Below are positions 49,001 to 52,775 of a stretch of 64,000 nucleotides of DNA, piece after piece (positions within the stretch are counted from its first letter, which is position 1; each line of letters starts with the position of its first letter). The notes beneath the pieces were generated by a model. It saw only the letters and a program-made list of their open reading frames with translations, made no database searches and was not told where the DNA came from. This stretch comes from a virus. The stretch is from the IMG/VR virus record IMGVR_UViG_3300037882_002064, positions 1 through 64,000 of that record; one strand, given 5' to 3'. The position numbers and the translations under genes were made by a program.

Positions 49001-52000
49001 GATTGAGGAAGCGCACACCTACGAGGAAGCCCAGGCAAATGACTTCCACCATTCTTTCACCTTCAGCCAGACGGCGCTGGATCACGAAAAGGCTGGCGAC
49101 TGGCGCATATTCTGGATCAACCGGGACAATGAGATTGAAGTCGAGTGGCGCGATCCGCGTCCCGAGGCGGCCCGGACACTGGCCCAGTTGCGGCAGAACG
49201 CCGGGCTTAATACCTCTGGTGCTTTCCGTGTGGAAGGTGAGGAAGCGGCTGAAGCGGGTGGACTGACCGCTGCCGAGATAAAAGCCTGGCGTCAGGCCCA
49301 CAAGGTCACGCAGCGCCAGGGCCGGGTGCCCGAGATCCAGCAGGCCGCCAAAGACCTGAAAGCGGGCAACCTAAAGCCAGCGGCTTACCGGGCGCTGGTG
49401 AAGAAGTACCAGCCGATCATGCCGATCCGCACCGTGCCGAGACTGACCACTGTGCGGGAGATTGCCGCGGCCGTGGCTACCGACAAGGTGCAGAAGCATG
49501 GCATCTTGGGTTACAACAAGGATATTGCGGCCGGCACTCGGGTAGCGACCAGGCTCGACATTCCGGCCTATGACTTCTACGACACTTGGGTAGTCACGAT
49601 CCATGACGGCTCGAAGCGGGGCGGGAATGCGATGGCCTATGGCGATCATGCTGCCATGAAAAACGTCGAATTCGTGACCAACCCCAAGGCAGCACTGGAT
49701 ATTGCCACCGGAGACAGCTCCAAAGCGCCCTTTGCGCGCATTCACGGCGATTGGGTGCCCATGAGTGGGGAGCAGGCGCACGGTATGGCAGAGCGCGCCC
49801 TGACGGCTCCCGGCTGGACTCAGGTGGGTATGAACCCCTTCCGGCACAGCTACTTCTACGATAAAGCCACCGGGGAGCCAGTGGTATCGGCAGAACAGGT
49901 GATCCAGATCGGCCCGCTGGTCATGGCCCGCAATGTGGTGAAGGGAGATCCTGACAGCTTCAAGGTTGGCAATACGGGAGTAGCATTCCGGGTCGAGGAC
50001 GAGCTGGACACTGACGACTGGGGTGTTGCCCCCAGGAAACCCTGGCGCGCGGTGCTGCGGGACATGATCGATCGGCAGCGATTCCAGTACCAAGACAAGC
50101 TGATCGACCTCAAGCGCATCCAGGAGAACGCTGACCCGGCTGATTCGGCCAATGCCTACCAGAAGGCCAGCATTTGGGAAGGTAAGGCTGGGGAGCGCCT
50201 GAACGACTTTGACGAGCAGCGTATACAGCCCCTGTTGCAGGCAATTTCTGACTCGGGGGTGGAGTGGGACACTGTTGGCAAGTGGCTGGTGGCCCGCCAT
50301 GCCCATGAGGCTAACGCCTACCTGGCTGAGATCAATCCCGACATGGAGGGCGAGGATCGTTACCGGCTGTCCGGTATGTCCAATGAGGAAGCCGACGAGA
50401 TCCTGGCCGAGAATGCCAACCACCGTGGCCTGTACCTTGTGGGCGACCTCGTAGACCAGATCAACAAAGAGCGCGTGGATCTGCTGATAGCCGATGGCTT
50501 GATTTCCGAGGGGGAGGCCGCAGCGTGGCGGGGCCGGTATCAATTCTATGTCCCGCTGAAGCGCGAGGAAGCCGAGGACGCCAATCACCTACCTGGCCGC
50601 GGGCAGGGCTTCAATATCAAGGGCAAAGAATCCAAGATGCGAACCGGATCGGCGCACTGGACGCCGGGCAAGATCGTGGCCAACGTCATTGCCCAGCACC
50701 AGGCCAGCATCATCCGGGCCGAGAAGAACAAGGTGGGACAGGCGCTGCTGAGCTTCGTGCGCCAGCATCCTGACCCGACATTCTGGACTATCGATACTGA
50801 GCGCAAAATCAAGGTCGTGCGGAACGGCAAGGTAGTCACTGTCACCAAGGGCGTAGACGAGCCACATGAATTGTCCGTGAAGATCAATGGTGTGAGGCAT
50901 TTTATCGCCTTCAACACCGGCAATGAGCGGGCCATGCGCTTGGTCACTGGCATGAAGAACTTGCAGGCCGCTGAAATGGGCACTGTGATGCGGGCAATGG
51001 CTACGGCCACCCGCTATCTGTCTACGATCAATACAAGCTGGAACCCGGAATTCATCATCAGCAACTTTGCTCGGGATGTACAGACGGCAGCCTATAACCT
51101 GTCAGACACCGAGATTGTCTCGATGCGCGGCAAGGTACTGAAAGACATACCCAGGGCTATCGGTGGGATCAAGCGGGCGCTGTTCAATGGCGGAGAAGCT
51201 CTCGATCCAGAGGACGAATGGGTACAGCTTTGGGAGGATTTCAGGAAGCACGGCGGCAGGACTGGTTGGATTGACATTCACGCTGATGTGTTGAAGCAGG
51301 AAACGAACCTCAAGGAAATGGTCGAGCGACTGGATCAGGGCAGGCCTTCCCGCAAGTGGTTCACTCGATTCCTGAAAAGCGTCGACAGCATGAACACTGT
51401 GATCGAGAACGGAGTGCGCCTTGCAGCCTATGCCAATGCCATCAAGCCAGTATCTGAGGGCGGCGGCGGGCTATCCAAAGACAAGGCCGCGGCGATGGCC
51501 AAGGATCTGACGGTCAACTTCAACAGGAAGGGCAACCGCGGGGCGCAGGTAAACGCGCTTTATATGTTCTTCAATGCCAGCGTACAGGGCAACATGCGCT
51601 TGATTCAGGCAATGGTGAACAGCAAGCAGGGCCGCACCCTGGCGCTGGCTACCGTGGGCCTGGCTATCGGACTGGACATACTGAACCGGGCCATGTCCGG
51701 GGACGACGACGACGACGAGAATATCTACGACTCGATGCCGGATTTTGTGAAGGATCACAACCTGATAATCATGGGCGAGAAAGCGCCTATCGTGAAGATC
51801 CCGCTGCCGTGGGGCTATAACGTGCTGCACATTATTGGCCAGTCCATAGGCCAGGCTATCAGCGGCGAACGATTCAGCCCGCTCGATGCGGCCAGCCGGG
51901 TAGCACTGGGCCTGATGAACTCCTTCAATCCTATTGGCGGGGGCACCCTGGCACAAACCATATCCCCAACCATTATTGACCCGATCACCATGATTGCCGA

Positions 52001-52622
52001 AAACAAGAACTTCATGGGCACGGATCTGAAGCCGGCACACACCTACGATGCGCGCCTGCCCAAGCCAGAGTACCTGATGCACTGGTCAACGTCCCGAGAG
52101 GCCAGCCAGTTCATTACCAAGTGGCTGAATGATGTTTCCGGGGGGAATGAGGTGCGCCCAGGCCTTGTGGACTGGTCGCCGGAATGGGTGGATCTGATCT
52201 ATGACACCCTGACAGGTGGCACCGGCAGGACTGCGGCCATGACCCTCGATGTGGCTCAGAAACTGGTTACGGGCGAGGAATTCCCGCCTGACAGTGTGCC
52301 CTTTGTTCGCAAGGTGACTGGTTTCAACAGCGAACACCAGATCAAGGGCCGGTACTACGAATGGAGCAAAGGCGTGGCGTATGCCAAGTCTGAGGCCAAA
52401 TTCCTGAAAGGCGACGAGCTGATCGCGGCGCAGAAGAACCCGGAGTACCAGTTAGTCGGAGCCTACACCGCTGCCGAGAAGCAATTGACCGGGATGCGGA
52501 AGATTCGCCGGGAAATGGTGAAGAACGATGCCAAGCAGGAAAACATTGATGCGCTCGATGCCCGGATCAGGATCGTCATGGCCCGGTTCAATCAGCAGTA
52601 CGCGGAAAAGGTGCTTCAGTGA
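31092..52622 (+). CDS. Giant polyvalent protein (DarB-like, multi-enzyme), 7176 residues
   Basis: One uninterrupted frame of roughly 0.79 MDa. In order: a hydrophobic Gly/Ala region (residues 192-396, internal-virion-like); a DdrB-type ParB-like domain (about 632-980); a 69-residue module (1146-1214) repeated at 3091-3159; a C5-cytosine methyltransferase-like domain (1646-1843); a pyrophosphatase-like domain (1940-2070); a metallopeptidase domain with HEWFH (2895); an N6-adenine methyltransferase (LEPTAGNGM 3315, NPPF 3374); a Strawberry-notch-type helicase (Walker A Lys3744, DESH 3863); HEAIGH (4926); an ADP-ribosyltransferase-like domain (WYHGT 5091); and an LPD38-like C-terminus (6307-7176). 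Seven FR-containing motifs separate the later domains. Polyvalent proteins of this kind (DarB, DdrB) are packaged and ejected to protect incoming DNA against restriction and other defences; that role is inferred here. Whether it acts whole or is cleaved is unknown. Confidence 0.92.
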   Translation: MADRPGVKWSDITNLDSFKNDTPEGQEKTRTGFFEQRVAPNLAPDRVEIERKNWDSATLPRPAAPAPGVAAQSQNTNLADPKALARPTTVNQATPQGQQAPAIQRPKGEAGFVSGVADFGRAVVKGAVEDVPKAIAGGIEAFNRPQFDEQGRKLAPNALGRATDAIKTKAEELGAGWQQSEYGKFEQEKDAFDLRGAAYGGGESMAMSFGPALVGGILGGLLTKSAAGAAKGAAIAQAATLPVFFGSAYQDTYSRVYKDLGEQYPDLTEEQVHDQAVKAALGTGSVEAGGEAIADVATNALFKNAPGFVKKNVAKALTRGFQGAVPLLKGIGRVLGTEVGTELLQGAAQAEIEQSVGVGEGATWENQKGVIVPTMIMAMVGGGAAAGVSANQRYRTAKLLQNPKMPPEERQAAVNGLAGMLNEYDPEVARMFHEHSSKLIAQGKPVIVQDDRFYSDLKPLDQREIDKDMAAGNFTEKPAEPETGANTPPNAPISPSATGAAQPGEPITTPPPTGTVAQSEIKNPVSATPATGAAPEGMSRPRRQILMAEIDAGLKVARAELKAAQAAGDFEAATAAEEEIRAIAVNIKRVTKGENPLPTPRQQAQGQTTPTNWASGAAQEGQPKTVLQNRDRSTPAMIEQMTSIAANPDPKRLGFSRDFGNGAPVIEPGALIPDENMGKTDTATTAEGRQIPVQYAVVEAEQLLPSNRADGTPIAEYAGEGVEGLSRAIAGNGRIAGLQRAHESGTAAGYIEGIANDEGLHGVPAATIRAMKQPVLVRIMPQEEVTDNIGDDSNIATSAALPPGDQARTDIRRIDATGVELNAKGEPTPNALMQFVNAMPGSERSGLMTGDRPSTVAETRLKNAIFAQAYESDELIKMSSEAPSPDSANVIGGMRIAAGKMARLAGVDPGYDIRPIVIEAAEAAVNAARSDLTLEEFLKQPDMGRTPYAQAILEMMATNIRSAKKIGDALSNLADVMYDEATKETDSLFGQVDKTPANELLEKLYGKQPTGKNEGDAVQTGRPDNVEGGDGGGIVAPVTEGAGKPTDAGKPKPNSAPKPKPKGDTQEGTAAPKPDRAQELRDKIKAKLEEERKKNEPATPEPTPEPAAAPRSPDYGSTNTLVSAERAEELRKKLRAKLNGSQLNAGIDPEMLAIGTELAVFHIEAGTRKFTAFAKAMANDLGATLAQLKPYLRSWYNGARDMMEDSGLNVEGMDSPEQVSKQISVMGSPNAAEFELPIETEAELSARLKAEKDRADQDAKAQAKQDKEAADAKQAEDDKKRADETSKDFQLGQDAEQQMSGQANIFDIPPGQNPDLVKKMNAQREKLAKLRDLFASRDQDLAKIQLAKIDAVLAGLDRAIETGKDLNDLPTDEAFESLINQMTKKALKMRSQTDADKMAAEIADKVKAKDERLKTEGDMAKPFTDVFSIPGVDKMSAGKPAKWWIEIANSGIDWAPAVAYAEKARKALNERGVYDSSQASRVMAVPEAELMPMGRVSGTIERLARDLASFIREDGRQDADSRLELIKSNSAILGVDPSPVIDPTEAKEPVKSNAPEHRAVGVDDRELGQIVKEFNSAQAQGQEIHHLFDAPAKKEIVRLADKVKVYHAEHGWMKPADAKKKIEEWKANAKAQGKRGGGRVENSQKVVLSFFDLTGKWSQPWEEAGYQVWRFDIQNDEEMGDVNNFSAEFFGDWFGDFDGNDVYAILAACPCTDFASSGARHFAAKDEDGRTVASVKLVHQTLAAIEYFKPSVWAIENPVGRIESLGGLPPWRLAFDPNHLGETYTKKTLIWGRFNADLPIAPVDPVEASKMHSQYGGSSIATKNARSATPEGFSYGFFAANNAIDNPVMALANKFDRLDRDLIGRALSVGVTEEEITSAVEDFYYMDLDDDAANAAIQELIDDTGPAAAIDAAAHEAATSPNNDLPQPTDAQKEAGNYKKGHISVQGIDITVENPKGSERTGTDEDGTAWSHTMQSHYGYIKRTEGADGDHIDVFVGQNPESDQVYVVDQVNGKGAFDEHKVMLGFDTEKEAIAAYKENYDPKWTVGPVSTMSMDVFKGWLEDADLTKPISPSGIRVLKADKAFQENQKKNELAIYEQPGMTLRHEGKSYPVDSLADAATKYRAVIDRLAGEGAGGASQMGASPTIHDASGKQIARISYNGRIWDMNDKELPGPYARDVKVEQITADDVSDEQALADALKDNDDQSIEEMHEWISAAYGEDKIPALLAHHINLAIAAGVPEFKIALEINRLPPGKKDDFAVMTAIMRLKNEYKKEEETNEPTSEPGSDTETGQTGQKTGGRTKPTRKSASYTFTREDQRIVRRRPNKKPWVNKNSAKQALRELGLEKTHRVNGYSNSGPFGREWWIEPKYSAFKFPYTQDQYRNAKDAKTEDYPYVIEPRWDSMSATARGNLENELRRGLRQWDARFTKAEGVLRFGSEDQRQFFIDNAMNQANPFSMLYTKSILQEGQKKAEVTEPATDDKKTRAQELRAKIKQGLKEAGGGKEALTDFGEKLGGSRADKAAARKAKLMALASMDENEIQTKSLSDLWPKDAYMQIEDDFISAFNYVARKSVPKKPRKSWKLRQWAKDIQSAAALSDLLAEAAESGGYEQFRERMLANDETAAMLHEVDLLTNLPRKDWERIGVAYFRYDAYTYKRDENGDVEKIPKPYAGMYIDGKYHEFKETKDVVADHLPRIQELLGVEVTPKSKKKELTRYDFEVRGRAGKWNIYRKGDSEYRKLLPEDWTDSKELQAWKVDNIPALVEAWEKIKERDNVGKGDMRRDSNKPRTGKDHRGGKDIDAKDFHETFGFRGGEFGKWVKQGTGAKDRQGLLNQSFDALMDLADILGVPPMALSLNGSLGIGLGSRGSGKASAHFEPDFIVINLTKTKGAGSLAHEWFHAADNYFARARGEQGQYITKNPMSREVGKAGVREEVERAFQNLRNVLNQSPMYARAKKIDKNKPDGYWSRIIERAARSFEVYIIEKMAQGGYDNDFLANVRSIAEWTKAPDRYPYPKRIEVRPPQASELPDEMAPITEAFDTLFETIEVKDTVLGKDEFGKDRLGKAMFRAEDDFGSIKDVPGLFMVQGDGAKIDPEMLAMGAELAMIHMEGGGKPFPEFVQLMAEDLGVTVDQIKPYLRGWYNGARDMMEDSGLEVAGMDDSNAVREAMKNLGQPQAEKPAPAETAETAEKPAAKDVRDYLFDNLAEITDNRKLKSLMATFHGTPAADVTEQQMKEAQEAVEVALVKQARDTIAKGRKHGLSEKAIYDRLVDQYNAQPNLNMRSSTSMENQAYSTPSPLAFIASRYAGINAQSKVLEPTAGNGMLLIEATPGNVIANELNNDRADNLKFQGYKVTQHDASKVQLPAQSVDAFVTNPPFGRLRDENGNNYDEKVDGYTIKSIDQLIVAKQLDAMKDSGGKAAIIIGADKVAGEISPSDRVFFNWLYGHYNVVDHFEVAGELYQRQGAGWPVRVIIVEGRQKSSTKSPISGSIERLDNWNQIYDRYAESLGATNPRPDTGSGIGTEPVTRPNTGTGQPQVTGGEQTGTPNGSGGRPGGGSGNTGGSARPVSGGNGSGNKPGTGNGDDGRYQPVTTGEPGGVGLEGIEQPEALPLGTGSDTGSQQPVIEQPDGQPGAQPTVKAPRVAGPQEDGSSFQTPYPGRSKSPNESALVPNNMAKAIGTALETIEEAVGKSLDEYVMEKLQYDTIEEMSEVLMGLQIDAIAATIYNFENKGKGIIIADQTGVGKGRQAAAIIRYAKIIGKTPIFATVADNLYSDMWDDLHEIGETNIRPLVINNNVPIKSESFKGQKALKPAERRKALDTILKTGSLPANHDMLFMTYHQIKTDNEQRKVIDALKHNAIFVLDESHNVSGPRSVDKKVNGKKVTRVTGAGFMFEQIADAPVLYLSATYAKRADNMAIYYRTDLMDAVDSPEDLIAAVAAGGVPVQQIMSNMLTESGQLFRREKSFEGISIPTVIDTANREKHVKTSDAVNVGLQSILEADRMFNDVFFPIYLKEQEKKGGSAFMGGNKLNQNITHTGFNSVVHNKVRQMLLALKTATAVDRAIQAHKDGKKPVIALESTFGSFLSSYVKQHDLKAGDPVDIDYRDILREALTGSRRITVEDEFGEKQYIQIQMHELDPATRLMYQNAEKAITALDIADLPISPIDYMINGMEKAGIKVKEITGRELRLDYSGGGVPTLVKVPSNESSKKRAKVDDFNRGDLDALILNVSGSTGLSIHASKKDTVKDKKPRKMIVAQAMQDINILIQMLGRINRTGQVVLPEYEMLTADLPAEKRPAAVVARKMASLNANTSSNDESDTTIKAPDMMNKYGDQIVNSYLQENLDLAWLLHITPSTGDGAAAIDLALKATGRLAVLPVAVQEAVYEELERAYADEIEYLNATGQNDLIAQTVDLDARIKDSRIIYQGKAPDTIFGGNTTLHKIDAKYQGKPPTARDVEHALDKSRGETSTGILDKKNADKSYEKQLEQRFLDAQADLVKHNEMSDQVKTDELDAYAIKGAKLAERLDAARGAANAYVESKRLATNEIEKFTVGKQFRLDLSDEIVIGVVVSVKDSHADGKGNPWSLSKTRITFMVNSGIRQVELPLSKLQSEGKILIEKLRGFGKDGLDQIFTPHDTARREQRHVATGNLISGMANLDGGRIVNFTDNKGETYQGILMPRKFGRNGEYETAGGQNTIPVRDPAVVKKLLRDGGSALSGAGGVFSGNQAVRLIHNQGQWVVQVPKSNKDAIAKSVKFDEAIRKIVGDFYGSGNVMTAKNNITVADARLDALVDRLMELTPLYVMKSMEAQAIKAGNPPPSTATNTFDKDKKGPAAPPSGAFRADEAPRSGARVTRDGLERLVKSMGAQWQIPMTVMDSVKQLPSHVRGLLRDQGITGEVTGYYDRDNQHVYLIANGISSYQSGAVTLLHEAIGHLGIERVMGEDLDQFLKSVHDARNSDPAIAAAWAYAERNYPKASKAVKASETIARLSESDPKHTIVQRAIQIVRQILRKLGFTVQFSNNDIIEAFRRAKLALQEGQQYAGQGERGGLFRIKDDNGAGSPIWRAAKNKGLDLSKDARLARARDMGFDTDTVWYHGTTDNIAAFEDNPSRSFGIHVGTKLQANNRLLDRARHDRAHTGSTVPITRSQVAAPQDGANVIPVYIAAKKLLKLHDVGPWHHGPTVADAVLKSQFAPESLREAAKKIKEELAEAGKAMAKGKELDAKGMPTAAYKKLRGTHGMLTEMAAGRLRDAMIAAGYDGIQYGNRFEGKKQGTVGADSIIVFDPAKVRSINAVFDPEAARSSSILFRVEDADEFKLTSSLAPEFYSELTAAARQLKQEKGTPEQMLNAIKKMGGVKAEELEWSGLEEYMAGISGTITKQEIVDYLDANGVQVVTISKETPEAWVSRANAVLAGTGYTAEMDDYDNENVVFMDRDDESWEMGDLPPELQTKLDAIVPKGAAGSVKFSEHVLPGGTNYREVLLTLPAKPQRNSVEWATEARRRYAEKDITRLSEDQKKIIDRAVGGVSYNKSHWEEPNVIAHVRMNDRTDPEGNRVLFLEEIQSDWHQAGRKEGYLGTPTGNTLWDEADAAEEATRPDAIDEIESYGRLGFDRLPMAMGAILDHEDWAERWDVKERIAIEAINRWRTAKLAQVEASKDRAIFEARVPNAPFKNNGWVELAVKKILRLAAEGGYDRVAWTTGEQQNTRYNLSTQVKSIEWSWDQDRDKGYPDRKTIWIEPAGRDFNNTRIVVDDKGVVLRSNDEGGMDGYYDGKRLDAIVGKGMADKILENANGNLEGDGLNIGGEGMKGFYDNIVPSTFKKVARKLDKSAKIEVTPIGDIQTNINGSVQIDNFRKAQSLVTALRARGISAARANTDSLPGDEEGAVIMRFYNLTSNEVEDVWNLVELDFGWRYNAEPEREIMGGQMSIALTPTMQDLAISKGFGLFRVEDENKNPGTHNGKPFWIGMYNPLDGWIEEAHTYEEAQANDFHHSFTFSQTALDHEKAGDWRIFWINRDNEIEVEWRDPRPEAARTLAQLRQNAGLNTSGAFRVEGEEAAEAGGLTAAEIKAWRQAHKVTQRQGRVPEIQQAAKDLKAGNLKPAAYRALVKKYQPIMPIRTVPRLTTVREIAAAVATDKVQKHGILGYNKDIAAGTRVATRLDIPAYDFYDTWVVTIHDGSKRGGNAMAYGDHAAMKNVEFVTNPKAALDIATGDSSKAPFARIHGDWVPMSGEQAHGMAERALTAPGWTQVGMNPFRHSYFYDKATGEPVVSAEQVIQIGPLVMARNVVKGDPDSFKVGNTGVAFRVEDELDTDDWGVAPRKPWRAVLRDMIDRQRFQYQDKLIDLKRIQENADPADSANAYQKASIWEGKAGERLNDFDEQRIQPLLQAISDSGVEWDTVGKWLVARHAHEANAYLAEINPDMEGEDRYRLSGMSNEEADEILAENANHRGLYLVGDLVDQINKERVDLLIADGLISEGEAAAWRGRYQFYVPLKREEAEDANHLPGRGQGFNIKGKESKMRTGSAHWTPGKIVANVIAQHQASIIRAEKNKVGQALLSFVRQHPDPTFWTIDTERKIKVVRNGKVVTVTKGVDEPHELSVKINGVRHFIAFNTGNERAMRLVTGMKNLQAAEMGTVMRAMATATRYLSTINTSWNPEFIISNFARDVQTAAYNLSDTEIVSMRGKVLKDIPRAIGGIKRALFNGGEALDPEDEWVQLWEDFRKHGGRTGWIDIHADVLKQETNLKEMVERLDQGRPSRKWFTRFLKSVDSMNTVIENGVRLAAYANAIKPVSEGGGGLSKDKAAAMAKDLTVNFNRKGNRGAQVNALYMFFNASVQGNMRLIQAMVNSKQGRTLALATVGLAIGLDILNRAMSGDDDDDENIYDSMPDFVKDHNLIIMGEKAPIVKIPLPWGYNVLHIIGQSIGQAISGERFSPLDAASRVALGLMNSFNPIGGGTLAQTISPTIIDPITMIAENKNFMGTDLKPAHTYDARLPKPEYLMHWSTSREASQFITKWLNDVSGGNEVRPGLVDWSPEWVDLIYDTLTGGTGRTAAMTLDVAQKLVTGEEFPPDSVPFVRKVTGFNSEHQIKGRYYEWSKGVAYAKSEAKFLKGDELIAAQKNPEYQLVGAYTAAEKQLTGMRKIRREMVKNDAKQENIDALDARIRIVMARFNQQYAEKVLQ
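32985..34035 (+). other. Giant protein: DdrB-like ParB-superfamily domain
   Basis: Residues of about 632-980 contain the ParB-type nucleotide-binding pattern SNRADGTPIAEY, LSRAIAGNGRIAGLQRAHE and a following helical region, as in the ParB-like domains placed early in phage and plasmid polyvalent proteins. Confidence 0.75.
34105..34332 (+). CDS. Possible nested 75-codon gene inside the first linker of the giant gene
   Basis: In the +1 frame relative to the giant gene, an ATG follows GGAG by seven bases and opens a 75-codon frame with ordinary, mostly helical composition at its start (MANNPLERMKAMLSKPGG). The giant frame here is a Gly/Pro/Lys linker with little sequence constraint. Expression is unproven; it could be a chance frame with a lucky SD. 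Confidence 0.3.
   Translation: MANNPLERMKAMLSKPGGQTMLKEAMEGELSPQSQKVLESLRTPGSLNPTPLQNQSPREIPKKGLPRQSPTAPKS
34527..34733 (+). repeat. 69-residue module, copy 1
   Basis: Encodes IDPEMLAIGTELAVFHIEAG through KPYLRSWYNGARDMMEDSG. Forty-six of 69 residues are identical to copy 2 at 40362-40568. Function unknown; similar segments occur in DarB-like proteins to my recollection. Confidence 0.85.
36027..36620 (+). other. Giant protein: C5-cytosine methyltransferase-like domain
   Basis: Residues 1646-1843. SAM-binding start SFFDLTGKWSQPWEEAGY resembles motif I of Dcm enzymes. ACPCTDFASSG holds the Pro-Cys of motif IV (Cys1711), and AIENPVGR corresponds to motif VI with ENP in place of ENV. I do not see a clear motif VIII (QxRxR) or a target-recognition domain, so activity and specificity are uncertain. 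Confidence 0.65.
36912..37300 (+). other. Giant protein: inorganic-pyrophosphatase-like (InPase) domain
   Basis: Residues of about 1940-2070: HISVQGIDITVENPKGS, MQSHYGYIKRT and GADGDHIDVFVG, the last matching the Asp-rich metal-binding motif of family I pyrophosphatases. This domain is known in phage polyvalent proteins, where it may remove pyrophosphate or act on nucleotide substrates. Confidence 0.65.
37927..38112 (+). CDS. Possible nested 61-codon gene inside the giant gene
   Basis: A +1-frame ATG eight bases after GAGGA opens 61 codons (MSRPVNPAAILRLAKQVRKQ at the start), basic and helical. The overlapping giant frame is a Thr/Glu/Gly linker. SD quality is excellent, but coding is unproven. 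Confidence 0.3.
   Translation: MSRPVNPAAILRLAKQVRKQEAAQSQRENQPPTPSPEKIKGSSDGGPTKSRGLIRIQPSKH
39444..40190 (+). other. Giant protein: LPD1-like metallopeptidase domain
   Basis: Residues of about 2785-3033. SLAHEWFHAADNYFARARGE contains HExxH (His2895, Glu2896, His2899), and the preceding FHETFGFRGGEFGKWV and following EEVERAFQNLRNVL match a domain that recurs in polyvalent proteins. Predicted zinc peptidase. Confidence 0.75.
40362..40568 (+). repeat. 69-residue module, copy 2
   Basis: Encodes IDPEMLAMGAELAMIHMEGG through KPYLRGWYNGARDMMEDSG. It lies just after the first FRAED motif and before the adenine methyltransferase domain. Confidence 0.85.
40920..41530 (+). other. Giant protein: N6-adenine methyltransferase domain
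   Basis: Residues of about 3277-3480. Motif X-like AYSTPSPLAFIASRYAG, motif I VLEPTAGNGMLLIEA (3315) and motif IV VTNPPFGRL (Asn3374-Phe3377) identify a Class I SAM-dependent DNA adenine methyltransferase of the gamma-like order (I before IV). This is the usual neighbour of the Strawberry-notch helicase in DarB-like proteins. Confidence 0.85.
41590..42003 (+). CDS. Possible nested 137-codon gene inside the Gly-rich linker
   Basis: In the +1 frame, from an ATG preceded by a weak GGAA, runs a protein with normal helical composition (VLEILAAVPDLYLAAMDQ; LSQLVSQVEWDLRG). The giant frame here is a Gly/Thr/Pro/Asn linker. Part of the apparent quality may be a by-product of Gly codons read one base out of phase, so confidence is low. 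Confidence 0.3.
   Translation: MTDTQKVWVPRTPDLTQDQGSVLSLSRAPTQEPDSLKLRVESKLVRLMDQEDDPEAVLEILAAVPDLYLAAMDQETSRERAMAMMEDTSLSQLVSQVEWDLRGSSNLKPYPWELEVIRDHSSQSLSSLMASLARSLQ
42090..44160 (+). other. Giant protein: Strawberry-notch-type superfamily 2 helicase
   Basis: Residues of about 3667-4357. Walker A ADQTGVGKGRQ (Lys3744), motif II VLDESHN (3863), motif III LSATYAKR (3905) and motif VI QMLGRINRTGQ (Arg4270) are complete. Together with the methyltransferase just upstream this resembles type I/III restriction-like or DISARM-like modules reused by phages. Confidence 0.85.
45630..46180 (+). other. Giant protein: second metallopeptidase-like segment
   Basis: Residues of about 4847-5030, right after the AFRADE motif. 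TLLHEAIGHLGIERVMG contains HEAIGH (His4926). The second His is one residue further than in HExxH, a pattern (HExxGHxG) I associate with domains of phage polyvalent and MuF proteins. Peptidase activity is a guess. Confidence 0.5.
46280..46990 (+). other. Giant protein: ADP-ribosyltransferase-like domain
   Basis: Residues of about 5064-5300, bounded by LFRIKD and LFRVED. VWYHGTTDNIAAF (5090 onward) is the first beta-strand motif of polyvalent ART domains, and IIVFDPAKVRSINAVFDP is their usual C-terminal end. Predicted NAD-dependent modification of a host protein or nucleic acid. Confidence 0.65.
47040..48900 (+). other. Giant protein: EEIQSDWHQ-type domain
   Basis: Residues of about 5317-5937 between two LFRVED motifs. 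Conserved-looking blocks: LEWSGLEEYM, VLFLEEIQSDWHQAGR, GWVELAVKKILRLAAEGGYD and VAWTTGEQQ. I recall the same blocks in giant proteins of other phages but cannot name an activity. Confidence 0.5.
50010..52619 (+). other. Giant protein: LPD38-like C-terminal domain
   Basis: Residues 6307-7176 after the last AFRVED motif. NPEFIISNFARDVQTAAYN and LYMFFNASVQGNMRLI, then an acidic DDDDDEN and repeated amphipathic or hydrophobic segments, match the LPD38 domain that ends many polyvalent proteins. Possibly the part that anchors the protein in the virion or membrane. Confidence 0.65.
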
Positions 52623-52747
52623 GGAAATGACCCGCCGATCCCGCAGCCCGCGGCGGCCAGTATAATGGCCACTACGACATAGCCCGGTTGTTTGGCGAAC
52701 AGCCAGGCCATGCCACTAAGGGAGGCCAGGTACACAACGGCGAGCAA
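52616..52747 (-). CDS. 43-residue hydrophobic protein (probable two-TM peptide)
   Basis: A short minus-strand frame with a TTG start. The product is hydrophobic throughout: LLAVVYLASLSGMAWLF, a KQPG turn, then YVVVAIILAAAGCGIGG. This looks like a helical hairpin membrane peptide. It overlaps the last bases of the giant gene on the opposite strand and would be the last gene of the leftward operon. No good SD is visible, so the start and even expression are uncertain. Confidence 0.4.
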   Translation of the reverse strand: MLAVVYLASLSGMAWLFAKQPGYVVVAIILAAAGCGIGGSFPH

Positions 52748-52775
52748 TGCAAGAGAGATCGGCTATTCCTTTAGT

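Noticed and set aside
49371-50588. A 405-codon minus-strand frame
   Set aside because: Same reason: it lies opposite the well-formed C-terminal part of the giant protein and has no operon context.
52638-52666. TATAAT at 52661-52666 as a plus-strand promoter
   Set aside because: A perfect -10 but nothing like a -35 at 16-18 nt upstream, and no plus-strand gene follows; it lies inside a palindrome of the minus-strand micro-gene.
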